From: Nitrospinaceae bacterium
GTDB taxonomy: Bacteria; Nitrospinota; Nitrospinia; Nitrospinales; Nitrospinaceae
Assembly: GCA_029261395.1 (NCBI GenBank)
Contig: JAJDBJ010000065.1
Location: 1-64,000 of the forward strand
DNA: 64,000 bases
Direction of reading: 5' to 3'
This document shows, one piece after another, positions 35,683 to 45,362 of this stretch. Both the position numbers and the translations under genes were made by a program. The first letter of the stretch is position 1, and each line of letters begins with the position of its first letter. The notes beneath the pieces were generated by a model. The model ran no database searches and was not told where the DNA came from. It saw only the letters and a list, made by a program, of their open reading frames with translations.

Positions 35683-35865
35683 ATGACTGAGAGTCCTGAA
35701 ACCAGAAAAGTTCCCAATAAGACCCCGGAGTCGGAAGGCACAGAGCCCGGTATTCTGGAAAGCTACGGCTCTTTCCCCGTATGGATGTTGCGATTGATTC
35801 AACTGATTACTCCGAGTTTTCTGATCAGCAAAACCCCACCCAAAAAGAAAGACTACCGGATCTAA
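35683..35865 (+). CDS. Small protein of unknown function upstream of purH
   Basis: 60 residues from the ATG at 35683, which has GAGG seven bases before it. The N-terminal half is polar (Glu, Pro, Thr); residues 34-50 form an amphipathic or short hydrophobic helix (WMLRLIQLITPSFLI); the end is basic. It stops 9 nt before purH and so may be co-transcribed. No family recognised; a real gene is likely but not certain. Confidence 0.5.
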   Translation: MTESPETRKVPNKTPESEGTEPGILESYGSFPVWMLRLIQLITPSFLISKTPPKKKDYRI

Positions 35866-35874
35866 AACAATTCC

Positions 35875-37431
35875 ATGAGTCCAATCAAACGGGCACTCGT
35901 CAGCGTGTCGGATAAAACAAATATTGCAGAGTTTGCCAAACAGCTTCACCAGCGTGGCGTGGAAATCCTGTCCACAGGAGGCACGGCGGAGCTGATGAAA
36001 CAAAACGGCGTGCCGGTGACGCTCATCTCCGACTATACCGGTTTCCCGGAGATGATGGACGGGCGCATCAAGACCCTTCATCCCAAAGTACACGGCGGCA
36101 TTCTCGGGCGGCGCGACGTGCCGGCTCACATGGATGCCATGAAACAGCACGCGATCCAGCCCATCGACATGGTGGTGATCAATCTGTATCCGTTCGAGGC
36201 GACCATTGCCAAGGAAGGATGCACACTCGCCGACGCCATCGAAAATATCGATATCGGCGGACCCGCCATGGTGCGGTCGGCCTCCAAAAATTATAATGAT
36301 GTGGCCATTGTGGTGAACCCGTTGGACTATGAATTGGTTCTCACGGAAATGGATGCCCACGACGGGGCGGTGACTCTCAAAACCCGCCAGCGTCTCAGCC
36401 GCGATGCGTTTGCCATGACCGCCCGCTACGATTCGATGATTGCTGGATACCTGTCCGGCCAGGTCGGTGAGGATTCCAAGTTTCCGCCCAGTTATCAAAC
36501 CCGGCTGAACAAGGTGCAGGATTTGCGTTATGGCGAGAACCCGCACCAGGCGGCGGCCCTCTACAAAGAAGCGCAACCGCTGACAACAGACGCCGTGCAG
36601 GCCGAGCAGTTGCAGGGCAAAGAACTCTCGTTCAATAATTACATCGATATGAACGCGGCCTGGGAATGCGCACTCGAATTTGAAGATCCCGCCGCAGTGG
36701 TCATCAAGCATACCAATCCCAGTGGTACAGCCAGTGGCAAAGATCAAACGGCCGTATTCATCCAGGCGCGGGAGACCGATCCGGTGTCTGCGTTCGGCGG
36801 GGTGTTGGGATTCAACCAGACAGTTACCCTGGCCACTGCTGAAGAAATCGTGAAGAATTTTTGCGAGGTGATCATCGCCCCCGGTTATGAGAAGGCGGCG
36901 CTGGAATTGTTCGCCAAAAAGAAGAACGTGCGCGTCATGCAGATGCCCGCCATCAAGGGTTTGGCGGAGCGGAGCCGGATGGATATGAAACGGATCGGAG
37001 GCGGTCTTTTACTTCAAGATGCGGACGAGATGACTCTGGACCTCGAAAAACTGAAAATCGTCAGCAAAATTCAGCCGGACGACGCCACGCTGGAAGAACT
37101 CAAGTTTGCCTGGAAGGTGGCCAAGCATGTTAAATCCAATGCCATCGTCTATGCGCGGGGCACCGAAACAGTAGGCATCGGTGCCGGGCAGATGAGCCGG
37201 GTCGATTCGGCACGGCTGGCCATTGAGAAAGCCAACAAGGAAGTGAAGGGATGCGTGATGGCCTCCGACGCGTTCTTTCCGTTTCGCGATTCCATCGATG
37301 CCGCCGCTGAACAGGGCATCCGCGCCATTATCCAGCCCGGTGGGTCCATCCGCGACGAAGAGGTCATTCAAGCGGCGGATGAGCACAAGATCGCCATGGT
37401 GTTCACCGGCATCCGCCACTTCAAGCACTAA
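35875..37431 (+). CDS. purH: Bifunctional AICAR transformylase / IMP cyclohydrolase
   Basis: 518 residues. The N-terminal IMP cyclohydrolase (MGS-like) domain has [15 protein letters not shown] and [16 protein letters not shown]; the C-terminal transformylase domain has [21 protein letters not shown] and [12 protein letters not shown]. It carries out the last two steps to IMP. Separate from purB-purC at 11.6-13.6 kb in this window. Confidence 0.97.
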   Translation: MSPIKRALVSVSDKTNIAEFAKQLHQRGVEILSTGGTAELMKQNGVPVTLISDYTGFPEMMDGRIKTLHPKVHGGILGRRDVPAHMDAMKQHAIQPIDMVVINLYPFEATIAKEGCTLADAIENIDIGGPAMVRSASKNYNDVAIVVNPLDYELVLTEMDAHDGAVTLKTRQRLSRDAFAMTARYDSMIAGYLSGQVGEDSKFPPSYQTRLNKVQDLRYGENPHQAAALYKEAQPLTTDAVQAEQLQGKELSFNNYIDMNAAWECALEFEDPAAVVIKHTNPSGTASGKDQTAVFIQARETDPVSAFGGVLGFNQTVTLATAEEIVKNFCEVIIAPGYEKAALELFAKKKNVRVMQMPAIKGLAERSRMDMKRIGGGLLLQDADEMTLDLEKLKIVSKIQPDDATLEELKFAWKVAKHVKSNAIVYARGTETVGIGAGQMSRVDSARLAIEKANKEVKGCVMASDAFFPFRDSIDAAAEQGIRAIIQPGGSIRDEEVIQAADEHKIAMVFTGIRHFKH

Positions 37432-37574
37432 GCCTGTTCTATCCCCCTCCCGGTCAACTTTTCCGCACAATCATCCGACAAGCAGTAGAGGGCTGATCCC
37501 CTCGGCCACGCATGGATATTTGATGCGGCGGTGGTACACTGGATTGAACTCTATTAACGGTTAGGAAACGGTTC

Positions 37575-38363
37575 ATGGAACGCTGGCTCATTTTATTGCA
37601 GAGACTCGGGAAAGTGGTGCCGCTGGCGCTGGCCATTCTTTTTGTTGTGGCCGCGGCCGGGTTTGGGGTCTACCAATGGCAGAAACCTGCCTTGCTGGAA
37701 TTGCAGGCAAAAGACTCTTACCGTTATGAACGGATGGTTGATGAGGCGTCGCATCTGCATTGGATCAATGCCTGGAACCAGTATGTTGAGTTGAAGGAAA
37801 TCGGTCTCGCCGAATTGCATCAGGAGCGGTACCGGCGCTGGCAAGAGCAGTGGGCCACCAGCGAAGTATTTCGGCAAAACGCGTTGCGCCAAAAAGCGGA
37901 AGCGCACGAGCAAATTAAAAAATCGCATAAAAAAGAATACGATCAACAGAAGCAGGAGTTGGCGCAATACCGCCGGAAACAGGACCCGGCTCTTCTGCGT
38001 GTGCATTGGGAACAGGCGACACCCTGGCAGAAATCGTTGATCCTGCGCGACCGATGCGTCCGCTATCTCAATCAGGAATTGGATGACTACCGCCAGCGCC
38101 GCCACGTCAAAGGGTCCCTGCACGGTGCCGCCCTTTTAGTGCAATCGCGCATCGCGAATACCAGTCCCGGAAGCTTGTGCCGGGAAATGGTGCCCCTCAG
38201 TCACGACACCCCCTCCGTCCACCGCGCTCTGGGCAAGTTGAAGAAGGGGATGAATTATTATTATTTTGTCCGCCTGCTGGAGGACATCGGTATCCCCGAT
38301 TCCGAGTTGTTCACCGTGACCGGAAAACTGGAAGGCATGACACGTGATTTTAACGGATTTTAA
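37575..38363 (+). CDS. Membrane-anchored coiled-coil protein, unknown
   Basis: 262 residues: one N-terminal membrane segment (VVPLALAILFVVAAAGFGVYQW, about 13-35), then a long charged region rich in Arg, Gln, Glu and Trp (about 50-140) predicted to be coiled coil, then a mixed C-terminal part. No signal peptide cleavage site and no known domain recognised. It stands alone downstream of purH. Probably an inner-membrane protein with a periplasmic or cytoplasmic coiled coil. Confidence 0.75.
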   Translation: MERWLILLQRLGKVVPLALAILFVVAAAGFGVYQWQKPALLELQAKDSYRYERMVDEASHLHWINAWNQYVELKEIGLAELHQERYRRWQEQWATSEVFRQNALRQKAEAHEQIKKSHKKEYDQQKQELAQYRRKQDPALLRVHWEQATPWQKSLILRDRCVRYLNQELDDYRQRRHVKGSLHGAALLVQSRIANTSPGSLCREMVPLSHDTPSVHRALGKLKKGMNYYYFVRLLEDIGIPDSELFTVTGKLEGMTRDFNGF

Positions 38364-38467
38364 TCCTCACCGAATACTCCTGGATTTTTTCATTACAGAA
38401 GATGCGGGTTCGAATACCGCTGGAGATGCCGGATACCTTCCGTCATCTCGAAATCTATTTCACCGGC

Positions 38468-39742
38468 TCAGAAAATGATTTCCGCCCTCAGACCGAGGTA
38501 CAAGGTATCATCCGCCGTTGGACTCAAACCGGGGTGGATGAACCACTGGATGTCCGGTTGCAGGTTCAGCCAGGGCCGGGGAGTGATGACATAGGTGAGT
38601 TCAAGAACAACTTCCTCATCTTCGATGGGTGTACCGTTGGAGCGGTTCGAATTACGAAGGGAATCCCCCGCCCAGCCGCTGGACACGGCGAACCCTAAAA
38701 CGTCGCTTTCCCGATCCGGGAACAACCCGGTATAAGCCAAGCCAAAAGAAATATTACGCTTAAATCGACCCGCCTCTTTGTCCGCCACGCCAACACGAAA
38801 AAATGCGTCTAGCCCTTGGGGGTTTCCCGGCGATTCAGAAAACAATCGCAGGTCGATAAATCCATAGATGCTGTGGCGACCGCGTTTGGTCCGGGAGGGA
38901 TTCGCAATATCCGACAGTTCCGTGGTGTACACCCAGGCCCCGACTCCCAGGTGTAAACGGGGATGGTCGGGTGCTTCGATCTTGTAACCGATTTCGTTGG
39001 CGATCAGAAACCCGTCGTCGTCATTCAAGACGACTTGCGTGCCATGGGGATTGTTCGGGTCGCCGGGGACCCCGTCCACGACAGCCGTTAGCAGATACAG
39101 TCCCTTCCACTCCTCTTTCAAGCGAACGCCCAGGGCGCTGAGCGGGTAGATGGCGGGACCACGGGGACCCATTTCTGTCAGGTCGATACCGGTGCCGAAC
39201 GCGCCGTTAATGAACACATTGGCGGTATCCTTGAAATCGAATTCCGTATCCAGCGAGTACAATCCCGCCTTGATGGAAAAATGATCGTTGAACAAAGACT
39301 GTTGCCACCATGCCTCAAACAACTTTATGGTATCGGTTGCCTCAATACTGCTGATGGTCTGGCGTGTATTGATCTGAACCGAGGGATCCGTACTGGCCAA
39401 TCCGTATGCCAGGAAAAAGAACCGGGCGCCGGTCCACCCGATCCAGCGTTCGGCATCGATCAAAATTTCCGCTTCCAGATAGTTAGTAGCGTGCGCTTTT
39501 TTGACGCCGCCGCCCACTACATTGCCAAAGAAATCACCAAAATATTCCAACTCCAGGTCGAACCCACGGTCATGCAAAGAAGACCGCACTCCATTCCAGT
39601 CTCCCATCAGGGTTTTCTGTCGGTAATAGTCATGGGAATAGGTCTCCTCACGATCCAAACGGTGGGCAAAAACTATGCTGACTTCTATTAGACTATAGAT
39701 AACGCACATCAACAGAATGAATAGTTGAATTCGAGACTTCAT
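38468..39742 (-). CDS. OprB-family carbohydrate-selective porin
   Basis: 424 residues from the ATG at 39742, which gives a classical signal peptide (MKSRIQLFILLMCVIYSLIEVSIVFA); ATGs at 39757 and 39787 would only add an odd N-terminal tail. The start of the mature part, GDWNGVRSSLHDRGFDLELE, is the OprB signature, and the protein alternates beta strands to a C-terminal aromatic end (LGLRAEIIF) typical of outer-membrane barrels. OprB porins admit sugars and other small solutes. No transporter genes adjoin it. Confidence 0.9.
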   Translation of the reverse strand: MKSRIQLFILLMCVIYSLIEVSIVFAHRLDREETYSHDYYRQKTLMGDWNGVRSSLHDRGFDLELEYFGDFFGNVVGGGVKKAHATNYLEAEILIDAERWIGWTGARFFFLAYGLASTDPSVQINTRQTISSIEATDTIKLFEAWWQQSLFNDHFSIKAGLYSLDTEFDFKDTANVFINGAFGTGIDLTEMGPRGPAIYPLSALGVRLKEEWKGLYLLTAVVDGVPGDPNNPHGTQVVLNDDDGFLIANEIGYKIEAPDHPRLHLGVGAWVYTTELSDIANPSRTKRGRHSIYGFIDLRLFSESPGNPQGLDAFFRVGVADKEAGRFKRNISFGLAYTGLFPDRESDVLGFAVSSGWAGDSLRNSNRSNGTPIEDEEVVLELTYVITPRPWLNLQPDIQWFIHPGLSPTADDTLYLGLRAEIIF

Positions 39743-40016
39743 CAAATTATGGGGCATATGTGTTGTTGAAAATAAGAAAAAAAACATACCTTTTAATCAT
39801 TATTTGAAAGGCTTAAATGTGATAAAATTTTTTTGCTTATTTTGTTCGAGTATTAAGTTAATTATGTTTGACCACAAGGATTCAAGTAGCTTTACATGCT
39901 CTATTGTAGCTCGTGTTCATTAGTCTGATTTGTGTAATTGTAGTTACTAACTTAAATAGAATTGACAGAGATCAGGAATTTCGCGCTGATCCAGCCACAG
40001 CAGAAAGAAATCGATT

Positions 40017-40571
40017 TTGAACTTTTCTAATTGCATTAGAGTAATTACGGTGTTGATTATTTTGGGAGGAGGACTGAATACAACTCCTGCAAACGCAACT
40101 CCTCTCTCCGAATTTAAACTAAACGGTCTCACTTGGACCCACTATTCGTCAGGGATCCGTTCCTACAACTTCGTGGACGTGTATCGATGCACGCTTTATT
40201 TTTCCAGCCAGGATAAACCCAAAAAGGATCAACTGACCGCAGTTATTAATGAAATAGAATATCCCATTGCCATACGAATTAAAATTTTAACCTCGATGCT
40301 TCCTGATAAAATGCCAGAATCCTGGAGAGAGACCATTGAAGGGGAAGTCACCGGTAAAGCTTTTAGCCGTTTTCAAAAAGGGTTTTCCAATTTAAATGAA
40401 GATGATATTTTAGTATTTACATATTTATCTGGGCAAGGAACTCATCTGTACCTAAACGACAAGCTTTTATTCAAAGATCCAGGCCCAGGATTAATGCAGA
40501 GCCTGCTCGAACAGTGGATTGGATCTCAATCCATCTCTGAAGATTTAAAACAAGCCCTGATTGTAAAGTGA
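40017..40571 (+). CDS. Chalcone isomerase-like periplasmic protein
   Basis: 184 residues from a TTG; an N-terminal signal peptide (VITVLIILGGGLNTTPANA) is followed by a chalcone-isomerase-like domain (LNGLTWTHYSSGIRSYNFVDVYRCTLYF, split by family usage). Bacterial members are secreted and are not thought to act on flavonoids; some bind fatty acids. The start codon is the only usable one near a signal peptide, but its ribosome site is weak. A short stem with a T run follows at 40574-40599. Confidence 0.75.
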   Translation: MNFSNCIRVITVLIILGGGLNTTPANATPLSEFKLNGLTWTHYSSGIRSYNFVDVYRCTLYFSSQDKPKKDQLTAVINEIEYPIAIRIKILTSMLPDKMPESWRETIEGEVTGKAFSRFQKGFSNLNEDDILVFTYLSGQGTHLYLNDKLLFKDPGPGLMQSLLEQWIGSQSISEDLKQALIVK

Positions 40572-40577
40572 ATTATT

Positions 40578-40599
40578 TCTTTTTCAGAAATTTTTATTT
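40578..40599 (+). terminator. Weak terminator-like stem after the chalcone-isomerase-like gene
   Basis: TTTCT, a short loop and AGAAA are followed by TTTTTATTTA. The stem is only about 5 bp. A second hairpin (GCGAAGCCCATAAGGGGCT...TCGC, 40602-40625) lies just beyond it. Confidence 0.35.
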
Positions 40600-40691
40600 A
40601 GGCGAAGCCCATAAGGGGCTATCGCAGAGTCGATACTGATACCGAACAAGTCGTTTTTGAAATCTCTTTTATTTAAAAGGATGTGATTTTC

Positions 40692-41615
40692 TCAATCTTT
40701 ATTTTGAGACATCCAGTTTTGGGCTTCGATAAATACCCGCTTGATCTCTGGAAATTTGTTTTTTATACCAAGCTCCATCTTGGAAATGGTTGCCTCAACA
40801 TTGCCCGATGACAATTCATCTTTGAAATCCAGACTGAGATTCAGCAAAATATCACGGGGTCCCAGGTGCATTGTTAAAATCTCATTGATATGCAGGACCT
40901 GAGATTCCTCTTTAATAATATCTTTTATTCCCGTGAGTACTGCTTCGCTGGCGGATTCGCCCATTAATAGTCCTTTACATTCAAACGCCAGGCAGGAGGC
41001 GGTGACCGCCAAAATCACACCAATGATTATCGATGCGATACCATCCAACACAGGCATATTCAATATATCCCCCAGGTATATCGCGACTCCAGCAACGATC
41101 AAGCCAATCAGAGCGGCAAAATCTTCAAACAGTACTGTAAATATAGCGGGATCTTTACTCGCCCGGACCGCCTTGATCCAGTTCTGAGATCCCTTGGATT
41201 TGTAAAACTCTTTAAAGGCAAAAGAAAATGCCGCCGCTTCGAAAATAACAGAAAAACCGATCACAATATAATTTACAATTGGGTCGTTGACCGGGTGAGG
41301 GTTTTTAACTTTTGCGATTCCCTCGTTGATGGAAATTCCAGCACCCAATCCAAAAATTAAAATGGCGACCACGAAACTCCAGAAATAGACCTCCATTCCA
41401 TAGCCAAAAGGATGGGTCTTGTCTGCTGGACGTTTAGCACGCTTCAGGCCATACAACAGTAGGCACTGATTCCCTGTGTCCACAACCGAATGGATGGCTT
41501 CGCTGAACATGGCGGCACTGCCGGTATATGCGGCAGCCCAAAACTTTGAAATAGCGATCAGGCCATTCCCGGCAAGGGCTGCGTAAATGACTTTTTTGGA
41601 TGAATGTGATGCCAT
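40692..41615 (-). CDS. Cation diffusion facilitator (CDF) family transporter
   Basis: 307 residues with about six membrane segments and a C-terminal cytoplasmic metal-binding domain. The membrane metal site is seen in SEAIHSVVDTGNQ (TM2) and LDGIASIIIG (TM5). CDF proteins export divalent metals such as zinc, manganese or iron in exchange for protons. The region before TM1 is short and the C-terminal domain follows the SLC30A9-like branch as I judge it. It starts 11 nt after the AstE-like gene and is the last of the ten-gene minus-strand unit. Confidence 0.9.
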   Translation of the reverse strand: MASHSSKKVIYAALAGNGLIAISKFWAAAYTGSAAMFSEAIHSVVDTGNQCLLLYGLKRAKRPADKTHPFGYGMEVYFWSFVVAILIFGLGAGISINEGIAKVKNPHPVNDPIVNYIVIGFSVIFEAAAFSFAFKEFYKSKGSQNWIKAVRASKDPAIFTVLFEDFAALIGLIVAGVAIYLGDILNMPVLDGIASIIIGVILAVTASCLAFECKGLLMGESASEAVLTGIKDIIKEESQVLHINEILTMHLGPRDILLNLSLDFKDELSSGNVEATISKMELGIKNKFPEIKRVFIEAQNWMSQNKD

Positions 41616-41626
41616 GTGGTTTCAGG

Positions 41627-42643
41627 TCAATCATAAAATGATTGAAATATATCCTCTTCTATTAGTTTGATTGATTTTTGAACTTTTCGGGTATTGTGAA
41701 AACTGGCAACGTGATACAAAGCATCTCCTCCATTTACCAGGGGAAGTTGTAATTGCCCTATAATAATACCCTCAAAAGGAGCTTTAATCTCCCCTTGAGA
41801 CTTCCCGAATTGGTCTGTAACAACCCCCAGCAAGTCACCTTCTTTAATATGTGTGCCAATAGCCTTTAAGTTATGGATAAGGCCACTCGCAGGCGCGCGT
41901 AACCACTGGGTTCCCCAGGAAATAAATACTTCCCGTCGCGCGGAGTGCTTTTTCTTAGGCAACATTCCAATGGATCGCATAACAGAGAGACAACCCTGCA
42001 TTCCAATTTGGATGATTTTTTCGTCAAACCGCAAGGCCTCTCCTCCTTCAAAAAGGAGCATCGGGATATCTTTTCTTCGTGCCGCCTCCCTTAACGAACC
42101 ATCGCGAATGTTGGAATTCAGAATTACGGGCACCCCAAACTCAATGGCCAACTCCTTAGTTTCGACATTATCCAGGTAAGCACGAATTTGAGGAAGGTTG
42201 GTTCTATGGATGGCCCCGGTATGCAAATCAATTCCATGAGTAGATTTTTTAACGATTTCCCTCATAAATATATCGGCCAATCGTGCAGCCAGGGAACCAC
42301 TTTTAGAGCCAGGAAAGGATCGATTCAAATCCCTGCGATCAGGCAAATACCGCGACAGCATATTGAAGCCAAAAATATTGACTACAGGAATGGCGATTAA
42401 AGTCCCTTTCAATTTTTTAAGGGATTTATTTTTTAGTATCCGGCTAACTATTTCAGTTCCATTGATTTCATCGCCATGAATAGCCGCTGAAATAAACAAA
42501 ACAGGTCCGTCTTCCTTACCACGGATCACCTCAACGGGAATTGAAAGATCCGTGCCGTCATAAAGACTGGAGACTGCGAGTTCAATTTTTCTGCGTTCCC
42601 CTTTTTTGATCGAAATGCCGCCTATTTTGAAATCAGCAGCCAT
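41627..42643 (-). CDS. Succinylglutamate desuccinylase/aspartoacylase family deacylase
   Basis: 338 residues of the M14-like AstE/AspA zinc deacylase family: zinc ligands His56 and Glu59 in AAIHGDEING, the DRRDLNRSFPG substrate block, and the third ligand in GIDLHTGA. A C-terminal beta (barrel-sandwich-like) domain (about 250-325) includes GDLLGVVTDQFG. The enzyme removes an acyl group from an N-acyl amino acid. The TAATG overlap with the RimK stop shows translational coupling, and the RimB-RimK-deacylase set suggests trimming or removal of glutamate chains; the actual substrate is unknown. Confidence 0.9.
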   Translation of the reverse strand: MAADFKIGGISIKKGERRKIELAVSSLYDGTDLSIPVEVIRGKEDGPVLFISAAIHGDEINGTEIVSRILKNKSLKKLKGTLIAIPVVNIFGFNMLSRYLPDRRDLNRSFPGSKSGSLAARLADIFMREIVKKSTHGIDLHTGAIHRTNLPQIRAYLDNVETKELAIEFGVPVILNSNIRDGSLREAARRKDIPMLLFEGGEALRFDEKIIQIGMQGCLSVMRSIGMLPKKKHSARREVFISWGTQWLRAPASGLIHNLKAIGTHIKEGDLLGVVTDQFGKSQGEIKAPFEGIIIGQLQLPLVNGGDALYHVASFHNTRKVQKSIKLIEEDIFQSFYD

Positions 42644-43548
42644 TAACCTCTCCCGGCCGTTTTGGTATTCCCAGGCTTCGCGTCCTTTTCCATAAAGTGA
42701 ATGATTTTATCGGCAATATCGATTCCAGTGGCTGTTTCTATACCTTCAAGGCCGGGGGAGGAGTTGACTTCCATCACCAACGGGCCGTGGTTGGACCGTA
42801 ACAGATCCACTCCGGCCAGATTTAATCCCATGGCCTTGGCTGAGCGGACAGCGGTACTCCTCTCCTCGGGAGTTATCTTAATCGGCACAGAACTCCCTCC
42901 GCGATGCAGGTTGGATCGAAATTCGCCCTCCTTACCCTGTCTTTTCATAGCGGCCACGACCTTATCATCGATAACAAAACACCTGATGTCCGCACCGCCC
43001 GCTTCCTTAATAAATTCCTGGACCATGAAATGAGCATCCAGTTCCATAAATGCACCGATAACACTTTCTGCCGCTTTATTCGTTTCAGCCAGCACAACCC
43101 CTTTACCCTGTGTTCCCTCCAGTAGTTTAACCACCAGCGGCGCACTGCCGACCAGGGCAATAATATTTTCCGTATGCTTGGTTGAATGGGCGAACCCTGA
43201 CACAGGCAAACCGATGCCTTTTTTTGCTAGAATTTGAAGAGAGCGGAGCTTGTCGCGTGAACGCGAAATGGCCACCGATTCATTCAATGGATAAACTCCC
43301 ATCATCTCAAATTGCCGCAAAATAGCAGTTCCGTAAAAGGTGTTGGAAGCCCCGATACGCGGAATGACAGCGTTAAACTCATTAAGCACCCGGTCTTTAT
43401 AATGAACCGAAGGTTTGTGTGAAGTGATATTCACATAGCATTTTAAATAATCGATGACTTCGGCCTCGTGCCCTCTTTTCTTAGCCGCCTCAACCAACCT
43501 CTTTGTAGAATAAAGTTTTGGCCCTAAGGATAATATCCCAATATTCAT
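42643..43548 (-). CDS. rimK: RimK-type alpha-L-glutamate ligase
   Basis: 301 residues, the same size as E. coli RimK. The ATP-grasp core has [44 protein letters not shown] and [29 protein letters not shown] (shown in parts), with conserved Mg2+ and ATP residues. RimK adds glutamates to the C-terminus of ribosomal protein S6 and can make poly-alpha-glutamate. The retropepsin-like protein upstream overlaps it by 4 nt, the usual RimB partner that controls or reverses RimK action. Confidence 0.93.
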   Translation of the reverse strand: MNIGILSLGPKLYSTKRLVEAAKKRGHEAEVIDYLKCYVNITSHKPSVHYKDRVLNEFNAVIPRIGASNTFYGTAILRQFEMMGVYPLNESVAISRSRDKLRSLQILAKKGIGLPVSGFAHSTKHTENIIALVGSAPLVVKLLEGTQGKGVVLAETNKAAESVIGAFMELDAHFMVQEFIKEAGGADIRCFVIDDKVVAAMKRQGKEGEFRSNLHRGGSSVPIKITPEERSTAVRSAKAMGLNLAGVDLLRSNHGPLVMEVNSSPGLEGIETATGIDIADKIIHFMEKDAKPGNTKTAGRG

Positions 43549-44006
43549 TTTTTGCCTTTCTGGGTTTTCGCCTTTTTCAATAACAAAAAAGATTTCCCTG
43601 AATCCACGGTATAGCGGTTCTTCAACGCGCTTCTCCCTAACAGCAATCGAAATCCCATAAGATCCCTGTTAACGAGAGATAATTCTACAGGGTAAACATC
43701 TTCACCGATTTTTATTTCTGTTTTAATGACAGGCCGAACGGATAATTCCCCATTAGAGCTTTTTATCTCACGCAGACTGATCATTTTAGCTGACGCATCA
43801 ATTACAGGACGCCATTTTCTTTGAACGGGATGGATTGTAAATTTAACAATACCAGTTCTTTTTGATACTCTGATATTAGAAACGTGAAGAGCAGAAGTCC
43901 TGGCACCTGTATCCATTTTCGCTTTAATCGTTTTTATTCCTAATTCGGGAAACGAAACCCACTCTCTCCAGCCAATGATGTCGAGAGCCTTTTTTTTCTT
44001 TTTCAT
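43545..44006 (-). CDS. RimB-like retropepsin-type protein (ATP-dependent zinc protease family)
   Basis: 153 residues. The family core [15 protein letters not shown] (an Asp-Thr-Gly retropepsin-like site), the following [14 protein letters not shown], and [15 protein letters not shown] match the RimK-associated 'ATP-dependent zinc protease' family, known as RimB in pseudomonads. No signal peptide. The start lies 45 nt after MgtE and its stop overlaps rimK. It is expected to act with RimK on glutamylated ribosomal protein S6. Confidence 0.88.
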   Translation of the reverse strand: MKKKKKALDIIGWREWVSFPELGIKTIKAKMDTGARTSALHVSNIRVSKRTGIVKFTIHPVQRKWRPVIDASAKMISLREIKSSNGELSVRPVIKTEIKIGEDVYPVELSLVNRDLMGFRLLLGRSALKNRYTVDSGKSFLLLKKAKTQKGKK

Positions 44007-44051
44007 AATTGATGAGAAATACGGGTTAATAATTATTTTGAATTACAAAGT

Positions 44052-45362
44052 CTATAAAAAATTAGAAAGTAAAGTCGCGATTCCCAGAAAAGAGAGGAAT
44101 CCCGCTATGTCCGTCACGGTCGTAAGGATAATGGATGAAGCAGTGGCAGGGTCCTGCCCGAGACGAGTCAACACGATTGGCACGGAGGCTCCGGCGATAC
44201 CCGCGGCAACCATGGAAAGAACCATGGATACGCCAATAACGAAGGACAAGCCCAAAGAGTGACTCCAAAAATAGACTCCTATTGAAGTGGTCAAGGCGAC
44301 AGCGACACCATTGACAAATCCTACTGTAGCTTCCTTCAGGACAACGGCGGTCCATTGGCGGACACTGATTTCCTTCAGGGCCAGTCCCCGCATGGTAACA
44401 GCCAGGGCCTGCGCACCTGCATTTCCGGATTGCCCGGCCACCACCGGCAATAAAATAGCCAAAGCAGTAAACTTGGCAATAGTACCCTCAAAAATACCGA
44501 CCACTCCAGCCGCCAGAAAAGCGGTCACAAGATTGATGTGCAGCCAGGGCAACCGTTTTCTGATGGAAAAACCGGGTTTGGAAAGCGCGCGCTCGTCCTT
44601 GCTGACACCAAACATGGTTTGAATATCTACAGTCGCTTCTTCTTCCGCCGCCTTGACAAGAGCGTCATATCCCACTACGCCAATCAGGCGTCCCGAAAGA
44701 TCGACAACAGGTAAATTTGACAATAAAAACTCTTCCAACTTCGCAACTACTTCTTCCCGGGAATCTGTTGGGTTAACAACCGTTCGTATAGGAAATGAAA
44801 GTTCGCTTAAGAGCTGCATCGGTTCAGCCAATGCCAGATCCTGCATATCTACTCGTGAATTCAGTTGATTTTCTGAGTTTACGAGGAATAGGGTCCTCCG
44901 GGTGGATTTATATTTTAAAGTTCGAAGTCTTCTCAAGCATTGCCTGACTTCCATGTTTTCGCGGAAAACATGGAAGCGAGTGTCCATTAGACGGCCCGCC
45001 GAATTGTCGGGATAGGCCGCCATGACTTCGAAATCTTTTTTGACTGATGGGTCCACCAGAGATAAGCATCGCTCTCTTTCACCTTCATTCATTTGTCCGA
45101 GCAGGGTCACCATCTCATTTGGATTCGATTCAATCATTAAATTTTGAATGACTGGGTCTGGCAAATGACTAAAAACAGAAGAAGCAATATTAGGAGTAAG
45201 ACGTTTCAGGGTAGATAAAATCAAAGGGATGGATTGGTCGGCCAAATACGACCCTGCCACGGCAGGCTCCAATTCCTCGATTTGTTCAACCGCTTCAGTA
45301 GGATAATCCAATAGAAACTGGCGGTTTAATACGTCGATAGCTGTGGTAGCGTTACCGGTCAT
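44052..45362 (-). CDS. mgtE: MgtE-type magnesium transporter
   Basis: 436 residues with the full MgtE plan: N-domain of helical repeats (about 1-125), a pair of CBS domains (about 130-255) and five membrane segments (about 275-436) with the ion-path signature ILLPVVAGQSGNAGAQALAV. CBS domains normally sense cytosolic Mg2+ and close the channel. Its ATG overlaps the stop of the upstream soluble MgtE-N/CBS protein (TAATG). Ion specificity could also be for other divalents. Confidence 0.95.
   Translation of the reverse strand: MTGNATTAIDVLNRQFLLDYPTEAVEQIEELEPAVAGSYLADQSIPLILSTLKRLTPNIASSVFSHLPDPVIQNLMIESNPNEMVTLLGQMNEGERERCLSLVDPSVKKDFEVMAAYPDNSAGRLMDTRFHVFRENMEVRQCLRRLRTLKYKSTRRTLFLVNSENQLNSRVDMQDLALAEPMQLLSELSFPIRTVVNPTDSREEVVAKLEEFLLSNLPVVDLSGRLIGVVGYDALVKAAEEEATVDIQTMFGVSKDERALSKPGFSIRKRLPWLHINLVTAFLAAGVVGIFEGTIAKFTALAILLPVVAGQSGNAGAQALAVTMRGLALKEISVRQWTAVVLKEATVGFVNGVAVALTTSIGVYFWSHSLGLSFVIGVSMVLSMVAAGIAGASVPIVLTRLGQDPATASSIILTTVTDIAGFLSFLGIATLLSNFL

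Noticed and set aside
35596-36747. A 383-codon minus-strand open frame opposite purH
   Set aside because: Antisense to a conserved enzyme and no signal of its own.
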